A stretch of 64,000 nt of DNA from a virus. The stretch is from positions 19,463-83,462 of the IMG/VR virus record IMGVR_UViG_3300026488_000246; one strand, 5' to 3'. The notes below the pieces were generated by a model. The model saw only the letters and a program-made list of their open reading frames with translations. It searched no databases and was not told the origin of the DNA. Numbering within the stretch: the stretch's first letter is position 1; each line of letters starts with the position of its first letter. The position numbers and the translations under genes are program-made. Positions 49,662 to 58,315 of this stretch are shown here, one piece after another.

Positions 49662-52124
49662 ATGCCTGGAGAAATTTATGTAATCAAAAGAGATGGAAGA
49701 AAGGAAACTTTCAACTTCAACAAAGTAATGAAGGTTGTTGACTTTGCATCCAAAGGTCTACAAGATGTTGATCTACAAGAATTCTATCAGGAATTTCAAT
49801 TCGTATTCAAAGTAGGTATAACAACAAAAGAATTACAACAGAAGTTGATCTCTACTGCAAACAAACTAACCGTTAAAGATGGACAAGTAAATCCTGATTA
49901 CTCAATATTTGCTAACAGGCTTTTCCTTATGGACTTTTGGAAAGAGTTTAAGCATAGAAGGGAAGAAGAATACAACACAATGACTGATGAATTTGGTTTT
50001 TTCAAGAACTCCGATAAATGGATTGAGCACCTTGAGAAGTATGTTGAATTAGGCATCTATGATGAGAGAATTTTGAAGATTTCAAAAGAAACCCTAAGGC
50101 ATCTCTATACATACGCAAAAAGGACTAACATAAAGTTTGATGATGGAACTCTAGGATGTGGCCATTTCATGTGGAATAACTTCTTTTATCAAACTTTGAA
50201 GTTCTACAAATCTTATCTCATTAGATATGAAGGTTTTCCAATTGAAAACTTTGATGAAGCTTTACTGCTTATAAGCATAATGGGGTTCTATCCTGATTAT
50301 AAGCAAGATAAGGATCTGTTCATCAAAAACGTCAAACAGTTTTATTGGCATTTGGTAAGCTATCATTTTGTGCCAGCTACTCCTCAACTATTAAACTTAA
50401 GGAGAAAGGATGGTAATCTTTCCTCTTGCAACATCTTTGATATGGATGATAATCTAGAATCTATAATGTATACAGCCTCCCAAGTAGCATTCATATCAAA
50501 AAGAGCTGGTGGTATTGGTGTTTATGGTGGTAGACTTAGACCTTCAGGCTCATATCTGATGGGTAATCCTGGTTTAGCAAATCATTTCAACATGTGGGGT
50601 AAGATCTTCAATGATGTTATTGTAGCTGTAAATCAAGGTGGTATAAGAAAAGGTTCCTGCACAATTGCTTTACCATGTTGGCATAAGGACATCATTGAAT
50701 TCATTAATTGCAAAAATCCATTAGGTGACCAAAGACTTAAACTATATGACATCTTCCCACAAATTATCTTGAATGATACATTTATGAAAGCAGTAGAAAA
50801 CAATGATGATTGGTATCTTGTAGATCATTACGAAATACAAAAGCTTGATCCCTCTATCAGCTTAATAGATGCAATAGGAAAAGAGTTTGAGCAACAATGG
50901 GAGAAAGTAAAGCAATACATTCAAGATGGTAAACTTAAGAACTACAAGAAAATCAAAGCCAGGTCTCTACTCATAGAAACTGGAAAAAATGTAACAGCAA
51001 CAGGTCTTCCTTATGTCTTCTTTGAAGATACAGCAAATAACTATTCCCCATTTAAAGAAAAGATTTACTGTGGTAACCTTTGTATGGAATCATTCAGTCC
51101 ATTCAAAAATACAAATCCTGAGCATAGGAAACTTCATGAATGTATCAAAGAAAATGAGCAAGGTTATGCACATTCATGTAATCTTTTCTCATTGAACCTA
51201 CCAAAGCTTTATGAAGATAGTATTCTATTTAACAATGAAAAGTTACAAAAGTTAATGTATCTTGTTGTTAGATATATGGACAATATTCTTGAAATGTCTG
51301 TACCACCTGTTGTGGAGATTAAAAATCATAATAAGCTTTACAGAACCGTTGGTATTGGATTCTTAGGATTAGCAGATCTATTTGTCAAGCTCTCATATGA
51401 TAGAAATACACTATACACCTATAGATTCACAACGAGAGGTATGTCTCAAGCAGATGAACTAAAACTTAAAACTCAAACATTGATAATGGAAATCTTTGGT
51501 CCTATCACATTTTATGGTATTAGAGCTTCTGTTGATTTAGCTAAAGAGAGAGGACATGCATCAGGATACAACAATACAAAATGGAAAGATGGTATAGCTT
51601 TAGGTCGGATTGATTTAAATAACATAGAGGATGCAGCTGAAAGTTTCCTTGTTGATGTAAGTAGCGTAAAACAGTTGAAAGAAGATTTGAAACTATATGG
51701 TATTCGTAATACCATGTTATTCAATTGTCCACCGAATACATCAACATCCATATATGCTGGTACCACTGCATCAATAATGCCTGCTTACGCACCATTCCAA
51801 ACAGAGTCTCAAAGGAATGCTACATACTTTGTCTTTCCTAGATACATCAAATATGGTCCTCTTATGTATGATTTCATTGTAACCTACGATGATAAGGATA
51901 CGTTGGATCTTGTAGATATCATAGCTACTATTCAAAGATATATAGATTCTGGAATCTCATTTGAATATCCAATCAACCATAAAAAGATCAAGAATGTACC
52001 TGTCTTCTTCTATCAGTTTCTCCACAAATGTTGGAAGTCAGGTATTAAGACCTTGTATTATGCAAGAAATATCACAATTCAAGGTTCACAGGAAAAGGAT
52101 GAATGTATTGGATGTGCAAACTAA
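49662..52124 (+). CDS. nrdA: Ribonucleoside-diphosphate reductase large (alpha) subunit, class I
   Basis: The enzyme converts ribonucleotides to deoxyribonucleotides for phage DNA synthesis. The 820-aa protein starts at ATG 49662 (GGAGG upstream) with an ATP-cone-like segment (YVIKRDGRKETFNFNKV). Active-site residues are visible: C256 (SSCNIFDMDD), N472/C474/E476 (GNLCMESF), C506 (HSCNLFSLNLP), a Tyr pair near the end (LYYARN) and a C-terminal thiol pair (CIGCAN). PPNTSTSIYAGTTASI is the phosphate-binding loop. nrdB follows after three small genes. Confidence 0.95.
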   Translation: MPGEIYVIKRDGRKETFNFNKVMKVVDFASKGLQDVDLQEFYQEFQFVFKVGITTKELQQKLISTANKLTVKDGQVNPDYSIFANRLFLMDFWKEFKHRREEEYNTMTDEFGFFKNSDKWIEHLEKYVELGIYDERILKISKETLRHLYTYAKRTNIKFDDGTLGCGHFMWNNFFYQTLKFYKSYLIRYEGFPIENFDEALLLISIMGFYPDYKQDKDLFIKNVKQFYWHLVSYHFVPATPQLLNLRRKDGNLSSCNIFDMDDNLESIMYTASQVAFISKRAGGIGVYGGRLRPSGSYLMGNPGLANHFNMWGKIFNDVIVAVNQGGIRKGSCTIALPCWHKDIIEFINCKNPLGDQRLKLYDIFPQIILNDTFMKAVENNDDWYLVDHYEIQKLDPSISLIDAIGKEFEQQWEKVKQYIQDGKLKNYKKIKARSLLIETGKNVTATGLPYVFFEDTANNYSPFKEKIYCGNLCMESFSPFKNTNPEHRKLHECIKENEQGYAHSCNLFSLNLPKLYEDSILFNNEKLQKLMYLVVRYMDNILEMSVPPVVEIKNHNKLYRTVGIGFLGLADLFVKLSYDRNTLYTYRFTTRGMSQADELKLKTQTLIMEIFGPITFYGIRASVDLAKERGHASGYNNTKWKDGIALGRIDLNNIEDAAESFLVDVSSVKQLKEDLKLYGIRNTMLFNCPPNTSTSIYAGTTASIMPAYAPFQTESQRNATYFVFPRYIKYGPLMYDFIVTYDDKDTLDLVDIIATIQRYIDSGISFEYPINHKKIKNVPVFFYQFLHKCWKSGIKTLYYARNITIQGSQEKDECIGCAN

Positions 52125-52149
52125 AAACTATGAATATATGAGGTGAATG

Positions 52150-52434
52150 ATGTCAACATTATATATAACTGTAGCAATTGTGATATTCGTTTTAACAACA
52201 ATTGGTATTCTTTATTCGATTTGCAAAGATTATGGAAAAGTTACTTTAAGCGATTTAGGTCTAACATTAACCATAACAGCTACTCTTTCATATTTCTGGC
52301 TACCTGTGTTATGTGGTTTGATTGCATTAGCTATTTTTGCATTAGTTTACTACATTGATGCAAAATATTTTGGTTTATTCGAGAAACTTTCGAAATGGAT
52401 GGATAAGTCAATTTTCACTTGCAAACTAAAATAG
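52150..52434 (+). CDS. Small membrane protein in the RNR operon
   Basis: This is a 94-aa protein with three hydrophobic segments (about residues 4-24, 34-50 and 52-72) and a short basic tail. GAGGTGA lies at 52140-52146. No family was recognised; an overlapping frame here lacks such coherent structure. Confidence 0.65.
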   Translation: MSTLYITVAIVIFVLTTIGILYSICKDYGKVTLSDLGLTLTITATLSYFWLPVLCGLIALAIFALVYYIDAKYFGLFEKLSKWMDKSIFTCKLK

Positions 52435-52448
52435 AAAAGGAGGGAACT

Positions 52449-52850
52449 ATGAAGTTTAACATTGAACGAGTATGTGTAAATGCTCTATCGGAAAAGAAGT
52501 TTGAGGAATCTCTTCAAAGAATCAAGTCTATCATTTTTGAATCGTCTAAAAATGTAAGCGTTATAGGCATCAACATCAAGAACGAGAAACAATTCATTAT
52601 CGAAGTTGCTGATGGTGATAAACTTGGTGAATTCGTAACCATGAAAAACATTGAAAGTATTCTTAGAAAAATGATTGAAACATCTTCTGTTAAGAGATTT
52701 GATGTTGATATTGTGATACCTGTTTCTTTTAGCCCAATTTCATTTAATACATGGGATAATAGAAAAATCCTATCCAAAACACCAGATCTTTGTAAGAAGA
52801 TTTCTGATTACGTTGTCAATCATGTAACGATTATTGCTGAAGAAGTTTAA
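52449..52850 (+). CDS. Unknown small protein in the RNR operon
   Basis: This is a 133-aa protein starting at ATG 52449 after AAGGAGGG. It is mixed alpha/beta and of unknown function. A hairpin follows. Confidence 0.6.
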   Translation: MKFNIERVCVNALSEKKFEESLQRIKSIIFESSKNVSVIGINIKNEKQFIIEVADGDKLGEFVTMKNIESILRKMIETSSVKRFDVDIVIPVSFSPISFNTWDNRKILSKTPDLCKKISDYVVNHVTIIAEEV

Positions 52851-52863
52851 CGAAGAAATAAAT

Positions 52864-52894
52864 AGGGAAGTGACCTAGTTTAGGTTGCTTCCCT
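52864..52894 (+). terminator. Intergenic hairpin
   Basis: The stem AGGGAAG/CTTCCCT with an inner GACCT/AGGTT pairing is followed by TATTTGG. Confidence 0.55.
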
Positions 52895-52910
52895 TATTTG
52901 GAGGATGATT

Positions 52911-53321
52911 ATGCTTAAGATTTATTGCTCAACACCTTTTAAACATTACAAAGAGATGGAAGATTTAGTTTATCTTGCATTATGCAAAAGTAAAACGGTT
53001 GACAATCATTGCAAATTCATACTACCACAATGTTTAGAATCTGAGTTAGAATCTTTTGTGTTTTCTGATTTAAAAATGCTTGAGGAATCTGATATACTTC
53101 TTATTCACATTCCAGAACCATCTGTAGGTGCTTGTGCAGAACTGGGATATTTTAAAGCATGTAATCCAACCAAGCCTATTATTGGTTACAAGTGCATGAT
53201 TCATCCTTGGATAAAACACCTATGTAATTTCCAGATTGATCATGTAGATCAATTGGTTGAAATCTTAGAAACAATGATTCTTGGGAAGAAAGAGATTTCA
53301 CCATACAAACAGGGAGGTTAG
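52911..53321 (+). CDS. Nucleoside 2-deoxyribosyltransferase-like protein
   Basis: This 136-aa protein fits the deoxyribosyltransferase fold: KIYCSTPF at the N-terminus, SDLKMLEESDILLIHIPEPS in the middle and GACAELGYFKAC, whose Glu matches the family's nucleophile position, then KPIIGYK. The family exchanges or removes bases of deoxynucleosides, and some members act on nucleotides. Placement between nrdA and nrdB suggests nucleotide-pool work. The ATG at 52911 has TGGAGG six bases upstream. Confidence 0.65.
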   Translation: MLKIYCSTPFKHYKEMEDLVYLALCKSKTVDNHCKFILPQCLESELESFVFSDLKMLEESDILLIHIPEPSVGACAELGYFKACNPTKPIIGYKCMIHPWIKHLCNFQIDHVDQLVEILETMILGKKEISPYKQGG

Positions 53322-53324
53322 CTA

Positions 53325-54416
53325 ATGAATCTTATACCACAATTCTTCAACAGGGACGGTAATGACGATGTTTCTCTAAGAGAATTGCTTTACTCAGATC
53401 AAGCTATTCAAAATAGCACAGGAACATGGAACCTTAACAAGTCTAAAAGAGGGTTTGCTGATAGATTCTTTGAAAGCCAATGGGCATTTTTATGGAGACC
53501 TGACGAAATTGATATGTCTCAAGATGCATCACAGTTTCATTCATTAGATCCAAGAATTCAATTTAGCATTGAAACTACATTATCCTTTCTTCAATACATA
53601 GAATCATGTGTGGCTGAAAACCTAATCTTAGTAAAACTAGTAACTAATGATTATGAAATCAAGAGAGCTTTAGCTTTACATGAAATGATAGAAGCTGGAA
53701 TCCATACAGAATCTTATCAAACTATACTTAAAGCTTTATGTGGTGAAGATGATAAAAGAATCAATGAAATCTATTACAGATTTAAAGATTTCAAACCATT
53801 AGCAGAAAGAAACTATCTAATTTCAAGAGAGTTTCAATCACTTAGAGATCTTGTATGGAATGGTTCGTTACATGCAGATGAAAAGAAATTCAAACAACAA
53901 GTATTTAGAGCTCTAGTACAAGATTACTTTATAGAAGGTGTAGTATTCTATGCTGGTTTCAATCTATTCCATTTTATGGAAGTGGAACATCAAATTCTAT
54001 CAGGAGCTAATAGGAATATAGTACTTATCAGAAGAGATGAAGAATTACACGTACCTCTATTTGCAAATATTATAAGTACATTCAAAGTTGAATATCCAGA
54101 ATTCTATCATGAAGATATCATCTATGAAATAGCTGAAAAATCTGCTAATGCTGATATCACATTCTATTCTGAAGCTTATGGTGATAACATACCAGGACTC
54201 ACAACAAAAGTCATTGAAACATATATTAGATTCTTAACAGATAAGAGATTAAAGCTACTTGGACTAAAACCATTATTCAATGTGGATAAGAACCCATTAG
54301 AGCATATCGAACTTATTGCAATGGGTTCTGAAACCAAGAAAGCTTCTTTTATGGAAACAGGTAATACAGATTACCAACATGTATCTGCAAATTGGGATGA
54401 AATTTTGAATCTATAG
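53325..54416 (+). CDS. nrdB: Ribonucleoside-diphosphate reductase small (beta) subunit
   Basis: This 363-aa subunit should generate the radical for NrdA. Recognisable residues are D63 (DEIDMSQD), H127 and the radical Tyr Y131 (GIHTESY), E204 (FIEGVVFY) and E239/H242 (RRDEELH). The first Glu ligand expected three residues before H127 (E-x-x-H) is replaced by Ala124, with a Glu one position earlier (E123), which is unusual. GGGAGG precedes the ATG, three bases after the transferase stop. Confidence 0.9.
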   Translation: MNLIPQFFNRDGNDDVSLRELLYSDQAIQNSTGTWNLNKSKRGFADRFFESQWAFLWRPDEIDMSQDASQFHSLDPRIQFSIETTLSFLQYIESCVAENLILVKLVTNDYEIKRALALHEMIEAGIHTESYQTILKALCGEDDKRINEIYYRFKDFKPLAERNYLISREFQSLRDLVWNGSLHADEKKFKQQVFRALVQDYFIEGVVFYAGFNLFHFMEVEHQILSGANRNIVLIRRDEELHVPLFANIISTFKVEYPEFYHEDIIYEIAEKSANADITFYSEAYGDNIPGLTTKVIETYIRFLTDKRLKLLGLKPLFNVDKNPLEHIELIAMGSETKKASFMETGNTDYQHVSANWDEILNL

Positions 54417-54430
54417 AAGGGGTTGTTAAA

Positions 54431-55093
54431 ATGGTAAACAAGAAACAAGTTGAGAAAGTTGTGGAAAAAGTTATCAGCGTATCTTTTGATCCTGAAAAGG
54501 TTTACAAGTTTGCATTGGAACTTCTTGAACCAAAAGGCAACATACAAATCGTACATACACTACGAGCAAAAGATCCAAAAGAACTTTATGCTAAACTTGT
54601 AAAAACTGTAGAAAACACGCTTCTCAAAGATGCTTCTGAAGATGAAAAGAAGAAAGCTGCTAAAATTGCATCTAACATAATTAAGAAGATACAACTTTCT
54701 CAAGTAAAACCTGCATATAAGCAAGAGATACAGAAATACAGAGATGCACTTCAAGTTGATGTAGCTAAGACATTAATTACTGGTATTGTGCTAGTTATAG
54801 TTGGTATTGCATTGACAAAGAAATTTGCAGAAACATTCAATCCTATAACAGCTGTTAAGAAACTAGTACAACAAGGGCAAAAATTTAAAGCTGCAGTATT
54901 GGCTATTATACTACTCTTTGGAATTGGATTGATTGTACTTGCATCTTATAGATACTACAAGAAGTACAAAGCTAAGAAAGAAGCAAAAGAAAAACTCTCT
55001 GAGATTGCTAAAGAAATTGCTAAAGATCTTCTATTCCAGAAAGGAAACAAGACAATCAAGACTGATTTTGAGATTAAGCTTGATAATGAATAG
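54431..55093 (+). CDS. Membrane protein of unknown function
   Basis: This 220-aa protein has a soluble N-terminal ~110 residues, two transmembrane segments (about 113-133 and 158-178) and a basic C-terminal tail. GAAGGGG precedes the ATG. It follows nrdB by 14 bases and is ended by two tandem hairpins. No family was recognised. Confidence 0.65.
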   Translation: MVNKKQVEKVVEKVISVSFDPEKVYKFALELLEPKGNIQIVHTLRAKDPKELYAKLVKTVENTLLKDASEDEKKKAAKIASNIIKKIQLSQVKPAYKQEIQKYRDALQVDVAKTLITGIVLVIVGIALTKKFAETFNPITAVKKLVQQGQKFKAAVLAIILLFGIGLIVLASYRYYKKYKAKKEAKEKLSEIAKEIAKDLLFQKGNKTIKTDFEIKLDNE

Positions 55094-55100
55094 TGTAGCA

Positions 55101-55135
55101 TTCCCGAGGATCTATTTTGCTTTGGTCCTCGGGAA
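55101..55135 (+). terminator. Intergenic hairpin 1 of a tandem pair
   Basis: The 10-bp perfect stem TTCCCGAGGA/TCCTCGGGAA has a 15-nt loop. Confidence 0.6.
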
Positions 55136-55174
55136 CACCAACTTTATGTTGAAAAAGCATTTATATTATACCGA

Positions 55175-55206
55175 TGGCTCTAGGATCATTTTTGGTCCTA
55201 GAGCCA
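55175..55206 (+). terminator. Intergenic hairpin 2 of a tandem pair
   Basis: A 13-bp stem TGGCTCTAGGATC/GGTCCTAGAGCCA (one G:U pair) stands 40 bases after the first hairpin, with ATTTTT in its loop. Confidence 0.6.
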
Positions 55207-55228
55207 ACCATTTCATTCGAGGTGTATT

Positions 55229-55714
55229 ATGAACAGAGAGAAACTTGAAGCACTTACAGATGAATCCAGAAGTAAACTTACAAATCGAATGAGAGAAATT
55301 CTTGAAGAATTAAAACTTAATGTGTCATTGGAAGAATTAGATATCATTATCAACGGATTCATAGAATTCGGCTTTCCAGAATACGTTAGCTGTGATAACA
55401 TTCCTCCATCACTTGAAGATTGTATGTCTGATCCTATTGTTTCTAAACTTATGGAGAAGGAATATAATCTGACTATCGCTTTTTATCTATTGATACTTTT
55501 AGCATTTGTATTTCCTCCTTTGGTAGTTCCACTCAGCTTTGCTTATGGTTGCAAACAAGATTCTTTAACAGAAGAATTATGTTTGAAAGTAGCATACACC
55601 TATCTTGTGTTAACAAAGAAATACAAGCTTAACAACGAAGAAGCTTTATTTGTTCTTCGAGATATTATTCAGGAAGAGCTGAAGTCTATAAAACAAGTTT
55701 ATCAACCCCTCTAA
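55229..55714 (+). CDS. Membrane protein of unknown function
   Basis: This 161-aa protein has a soluble N-terminal part, one or two membrane segments (about residues 83-110) and a soluble C-terminal helix pair. GAGG precedes the ATG. It is 12 bases upstream of the HNH gene. No family was recognised. Confidence 0.6.
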   Translation: MNREKLEALTDESRSKLTNRMREILEELKLNVSLEELDIIINGFIEFGFPEYVSCDNIPPSLEDCMSDPIVSKLMEKEYNLTIAFYLLILLAFVFPPLVVPLSFAYGCKQDSLTEELCLKVAYTYLVLTKKYKLNNEEALFVLRDIIQEELKSIKQVYQPL

Positions 55715-55726
55715 AAGAGGTACGAT

Positions 55727-56287
55727 ATGATCAAAACTGCATGTCTTGTATTGGATAAACGATGGTATCCAGCAATGATTCTGAATTATAGAAAAGCATT
55801 CACACTTTCGTTAAGAGATGGTGCAGATGTATTAGCAACTCATCCAATCCATAAACTTCATACCATAAACGAAACGTTCGACATTCCCATTGTTATACGA
55901 GTTAACGAAATTATTGAACCTCAAATGATCTATGTCAATCCATCAAGATTCATGATCTTCGTAAGAGACAATTGGACATGTCAATATTGTGGAAGATCAC
56001 TTTCAGAAAAAGAATGCACTATTGATCATGTTATACCTAAATCTCAAGGTGGCCCATGGTCTTGGACTAATCTTGTAACATGTTGTCCAGAATGTAATCA
56101 AAAGAAAGGTAATCAAATTTGGCAACCAATGCAAAAGCCTTACAGACCAGAACCAATTATTATTAGCCTGAGAAGAATTGTACTTCAACGTAAAGTTGAT
56201 GATATAACATTAGACATTTGGAAACAGTTCCTTCCATTGAAGACAAGAATAATGGTTAACAGATTACAACAAATTTGCTTTATCTGA
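55727..56287 (+). CDS. HNH endonuclease
   Basis: This 186-aa protein contains the complete HNH core: CQYCGRSLSEKECTIDHVIP, then SQGGPWSWTNLVTCCPECNQKKGN, with two CxxC knuckles for the structural zinc, the catalytic His and the Asn. The N-terminal ~80 residues (VLDKRWYPAMILNYRKAF) match a type of stand-alone HNH protein common in phages and bacteria. Whether it is a homing enzyme or a repair/packaging nuclease is unclear. It shows no disruption of a neighbouring gene. Confidence 0.9.
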   Translation: MIKTACLVLDKRWYPAMILNYRKAFTLSLRDGADVLATHPIHKLHTINETFDIPIVIRVNEIIEPQMIYVNPSRFMIFVRDNWTCQYCGRSLSEKECTIDHVIPKSQGGPWSWTNLVTCCPECNQKKGNQIWQPMQKPYRPEPIIISLRRIVLQRKVDDITLDIWKQFLPLKTRIMVNRLQQICFI

Positions 56288-56305
56288 TTTCTGTAGTTGA
56301 TGCAA

Positions 56306-56354
56306 ACCTATCCTAATAATCGTATACAATTTTATTACAAAATGAAACGATTCC
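56306..56354 (+). promoter_or_regulatory. 49-nt repeated upstream element, copy 6 (class I, variant)
   Basis: It has ACCTATCCTAATAATCG at the start and ATGAAACGATTCC at the end, with exactly 49 bases. GAAGAGGAG and an ATG follow. Confidence 0.75.
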
Positions 56355-56376
56355 GTTGTTTTTGAAGAGGAGAACC

Positions 56377-56847
56377 ATGGAACTAATTTTCAAAAATGCA
56401 AGTATTGTAGGAGTATCCAGGAAACCATCTAAGAAACTTTCTATTTGCAAAAACGAGGTACATCCAATCTTTCATATTGAGTGTAATCCTAATGAATGCT
56501 TTATGGGAATGTTTGTGCGTCGTAGTACATCAGGGTTAATATCCAAGGAAAAAGCACAAGCTTTCTGCAGTACCGAAGGAGTATCTGTTTTGTATATGGA
56601 CTTTATCAGTGAATTTTATAGCAAGATTCTCAAATCTGACTTCTTTATGGCGTTTCTTCTCTTGGAAGAGAATGCAGAATCAGCTATAGCTAAGGTATTC
56701 AAAAATGATGGAAGATACTTTTATACAAGATTCGATACATATCAACCAATGAGAATAATGAGTTTATTTTCACTGTATGAAGAATTCTGGAGTAAGTTTC
56801 TAAGTGCTGTGCATTTTATAAGCATTAACTCGAATAAGGAGATTTAG
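56377..56847 (+). CDS. Unknown protein
   Basis: This is a 156-aa protein, first after a 49-nt element, starting at ATG 56377 after GAGGAG. It contains several Cys and aromatic residues in its first half, but no clear metal motif. It ends at the start of the next gene. Confidence 0.6.
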   Translation: MELIFKNASIVGVSRKPSKKLSICKNEVHPIFHIECNPNECFMGMFVRRSTSGLISKEKAQAFCSTEGVSVLYMDFISEFYSKILKSDFFMAFLLLEENAESAIAKVFKNDGRYFYTRFDTYQPMRIMSLFSLYEEFWSKFLSAVHFISINSNKEI

Positions 56848-56849
56848 TG

Positions 56850-57485
56850 ATGGACAAAGGAAATTTCTTACTTGAATTAGCAAAGCATTTCTATACGGAT
56901 CTTGAAAATGTAACAACTCCGCCTAAAGAATTGCATAAGAAGGTAATTTATTGGTCATCAAAGGTCGTATTGAATCTAGAAGAGAATGCTTATGATTGGG
57001 AAACAAACCTTTATTATCTTTCCAGATATAGCTTAAGTCTTTTACTTGTCAAGTTTGCTAATGGATATAGAAACGATTTATTCAAACTTCTTGTGCAATT
57101 TTCCAAAACAAGCTTTAATGATGATGGAGTAACCTTAGCTCATAAGTTGGCCAGTCTTTATGATCATCCTGTATTTATAGCATGTTTGCCTGATCTTGTT
57201 GTAGAATTTACATCTCTTGATAAGTTTATTGATCTTTTACCCTACATAAAATCTTTGCATTATATACGAATCTTATATTGTAAAGATTCCTATCCCAAAC
57301 TATGGTTGTTGGATAATGCATATGTACCTGATACAGTCATTATTCATAAAGCTTTTGATGAGTTAGGTAAACAAGCAACATATGAAGTCATTCGTAATTA
57401 TTACTTGAAGCATCTACCTACTCAACCTAAATGTGAGGAATATAGATGTGAAAATCTACAAAGTAGATGTAACTCTAAAGAATGA
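56850..57485 (+). CDS. Unknown helical protein
   Basis: This is a 211-aa helical protein. ATG 56850 is chosen with AAGGAG at 56836-56841; a GTG at 56847 overlaps the previous stop. The last ~20 residues have three Cys (KCEEYRCENLQSRC). It overlaps the next gene by 38 bases. Confidence 0.6.
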   Translation: MDKGNFLLELAKHFYTDLENVTTPPKELHKKVIYWSSKVVLNLEENAYDWETNLYYLSRYSLSLLLVKFANGYRNDLFKLLVQFSKTSFNDDGVTLAHKLASLYDHPVFIACLPDLVVEFTSLDKFIDLLPYIKSLHYIRILYCKDSYPKLWLLDNAYVPDTVIIHKAFDELGKQATYEVIRNYYLKHLPTQPKCEEYRCENLQSRCNSKE

Positions 57486-57768
57486 AAAGATGGTAACAAG
57501 AATTTACGGTTATCAGTTCGAGAGTGATTGGTTAGATACTGTATCTTTTTTCTTATACGGAAATCTTTTGGAGATTATGGATGATGTATGTATCATTGAA
57601 ACAGAACTATGCCCATCATTCAGAGATCTAATTGAAGATCCTGCTGATTTCTTTAGACCTTTTAGACCATTTGCAAATGAAGTTAAATGGATTCTTAATG
57701 GTCAATCCTATTCAACATTTCATAGTTTTCTAGTTGACTTTTCAAGATTGTTTAAAACTCTTAAGTAA
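57448..57768 (+). CDS. Unknown small protein
   Basis: This is a 106-aa protein. The GTG at 57448 is eight bases after GAGGA inside the preceding gene; an in-frame GTG at 57433 lacks a ribosome site. It is acidic with many aromatic residues. No family was recognised. Confidence 0.55.
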   Translation: MKIYKVDVTLKNEKMVTRIYGYQFESDWLDTVSFFLYGNLLEIMDDVCIIETELCPSFRDLIEDPADFFRPFRPFANEVKWILNGQSYSTFHSFLVDFSRLFKTLK

Positions 57769-57783
57769 AACTATCATAGTAGT

Positions 57784-57832
57784 ACCTAACCTAATAACCG
57801 TATACAACTTTATTACAAAATGAAACGCTTCC
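57784..57832 (+). promoter_or_regulatory. 49-nt repeated upstream element, copy 7 (class I)
   Basis: It is nearly identical to copy 1 (CCGTATAC in place of CCTTATAC, GCTTCC at the end). GGAGG and the next ATG follow within 20 bases. Confidence 0.75.
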
Positions 57833-57851
57833 ATCATTTCTACGGAGGTTG

Positions 57852-58295
57852 ATGAAAAAAATGAGAGTGGTTCTTGAAAAACTTGGTGATATCTATAAGG
57901 CAACTATTCATCTATCGTCAAACGATCCAATCGACATACGTTTCTTGGTGTATGTGTTTGAGATTCGGCAGATTCATCCATTCACCAAAGAGCATCTTCT
58001 TAAGCTTGACGAAGAAACTAGGAACGAGATTGAGAAAATTCTTGAACAATTGAGATCGGTTGGTCATATACTAGTTATTCTTCCTAAAGATGTCTTTAGG
58101 ACTATGAGTGTCCAAATTAAGTTTGACAGCTATGTTTATGTTGAATCTGCACAGAAAGCTTTACAGTTGGCTGAAGCGTTAACAGAGATAGGTTTTCTAT
58201 GTCGGTCACTAATCACTGAATGTGATGTTGACTACACATATATCAATATCGATCCATCACATGTCAAACCTCTTCGCATGATATACGCCAGTTAA
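57852..58295 (+). CDS. Unknown protein
   Basis: This is a 147-aa alpha/beta protein, first gene of the unit that continues with nadD, glycosylase and polymerase. ATG 57852 follows CGGAGG. No motif was recognised. Confidence 0.6.
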   Translation: MKKMRVVLEKLGDIYKATIHLSSNDPIDIRFLVYVFEIRQIHPFTKEHLLKLDEETRNEIEKILEQLRSVGHILVILPKDVFRTMSVQIKFDSYVYVESAQKALQLAEALTEIGFLCRSLITECDVDYTYINIDPSHVKPLRMIYAS

Positions 58296-58315
58296 ACTGA
58301 TTTAGAGAGGTCGTA

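Noticed and set aside
52143-52358. 71-aa frame overlapping the small membrane protein after nrdA
   Set aside because: The other frame has a better ribosome site and a coherent three-segment membrane protein; this one looks like its shadow.
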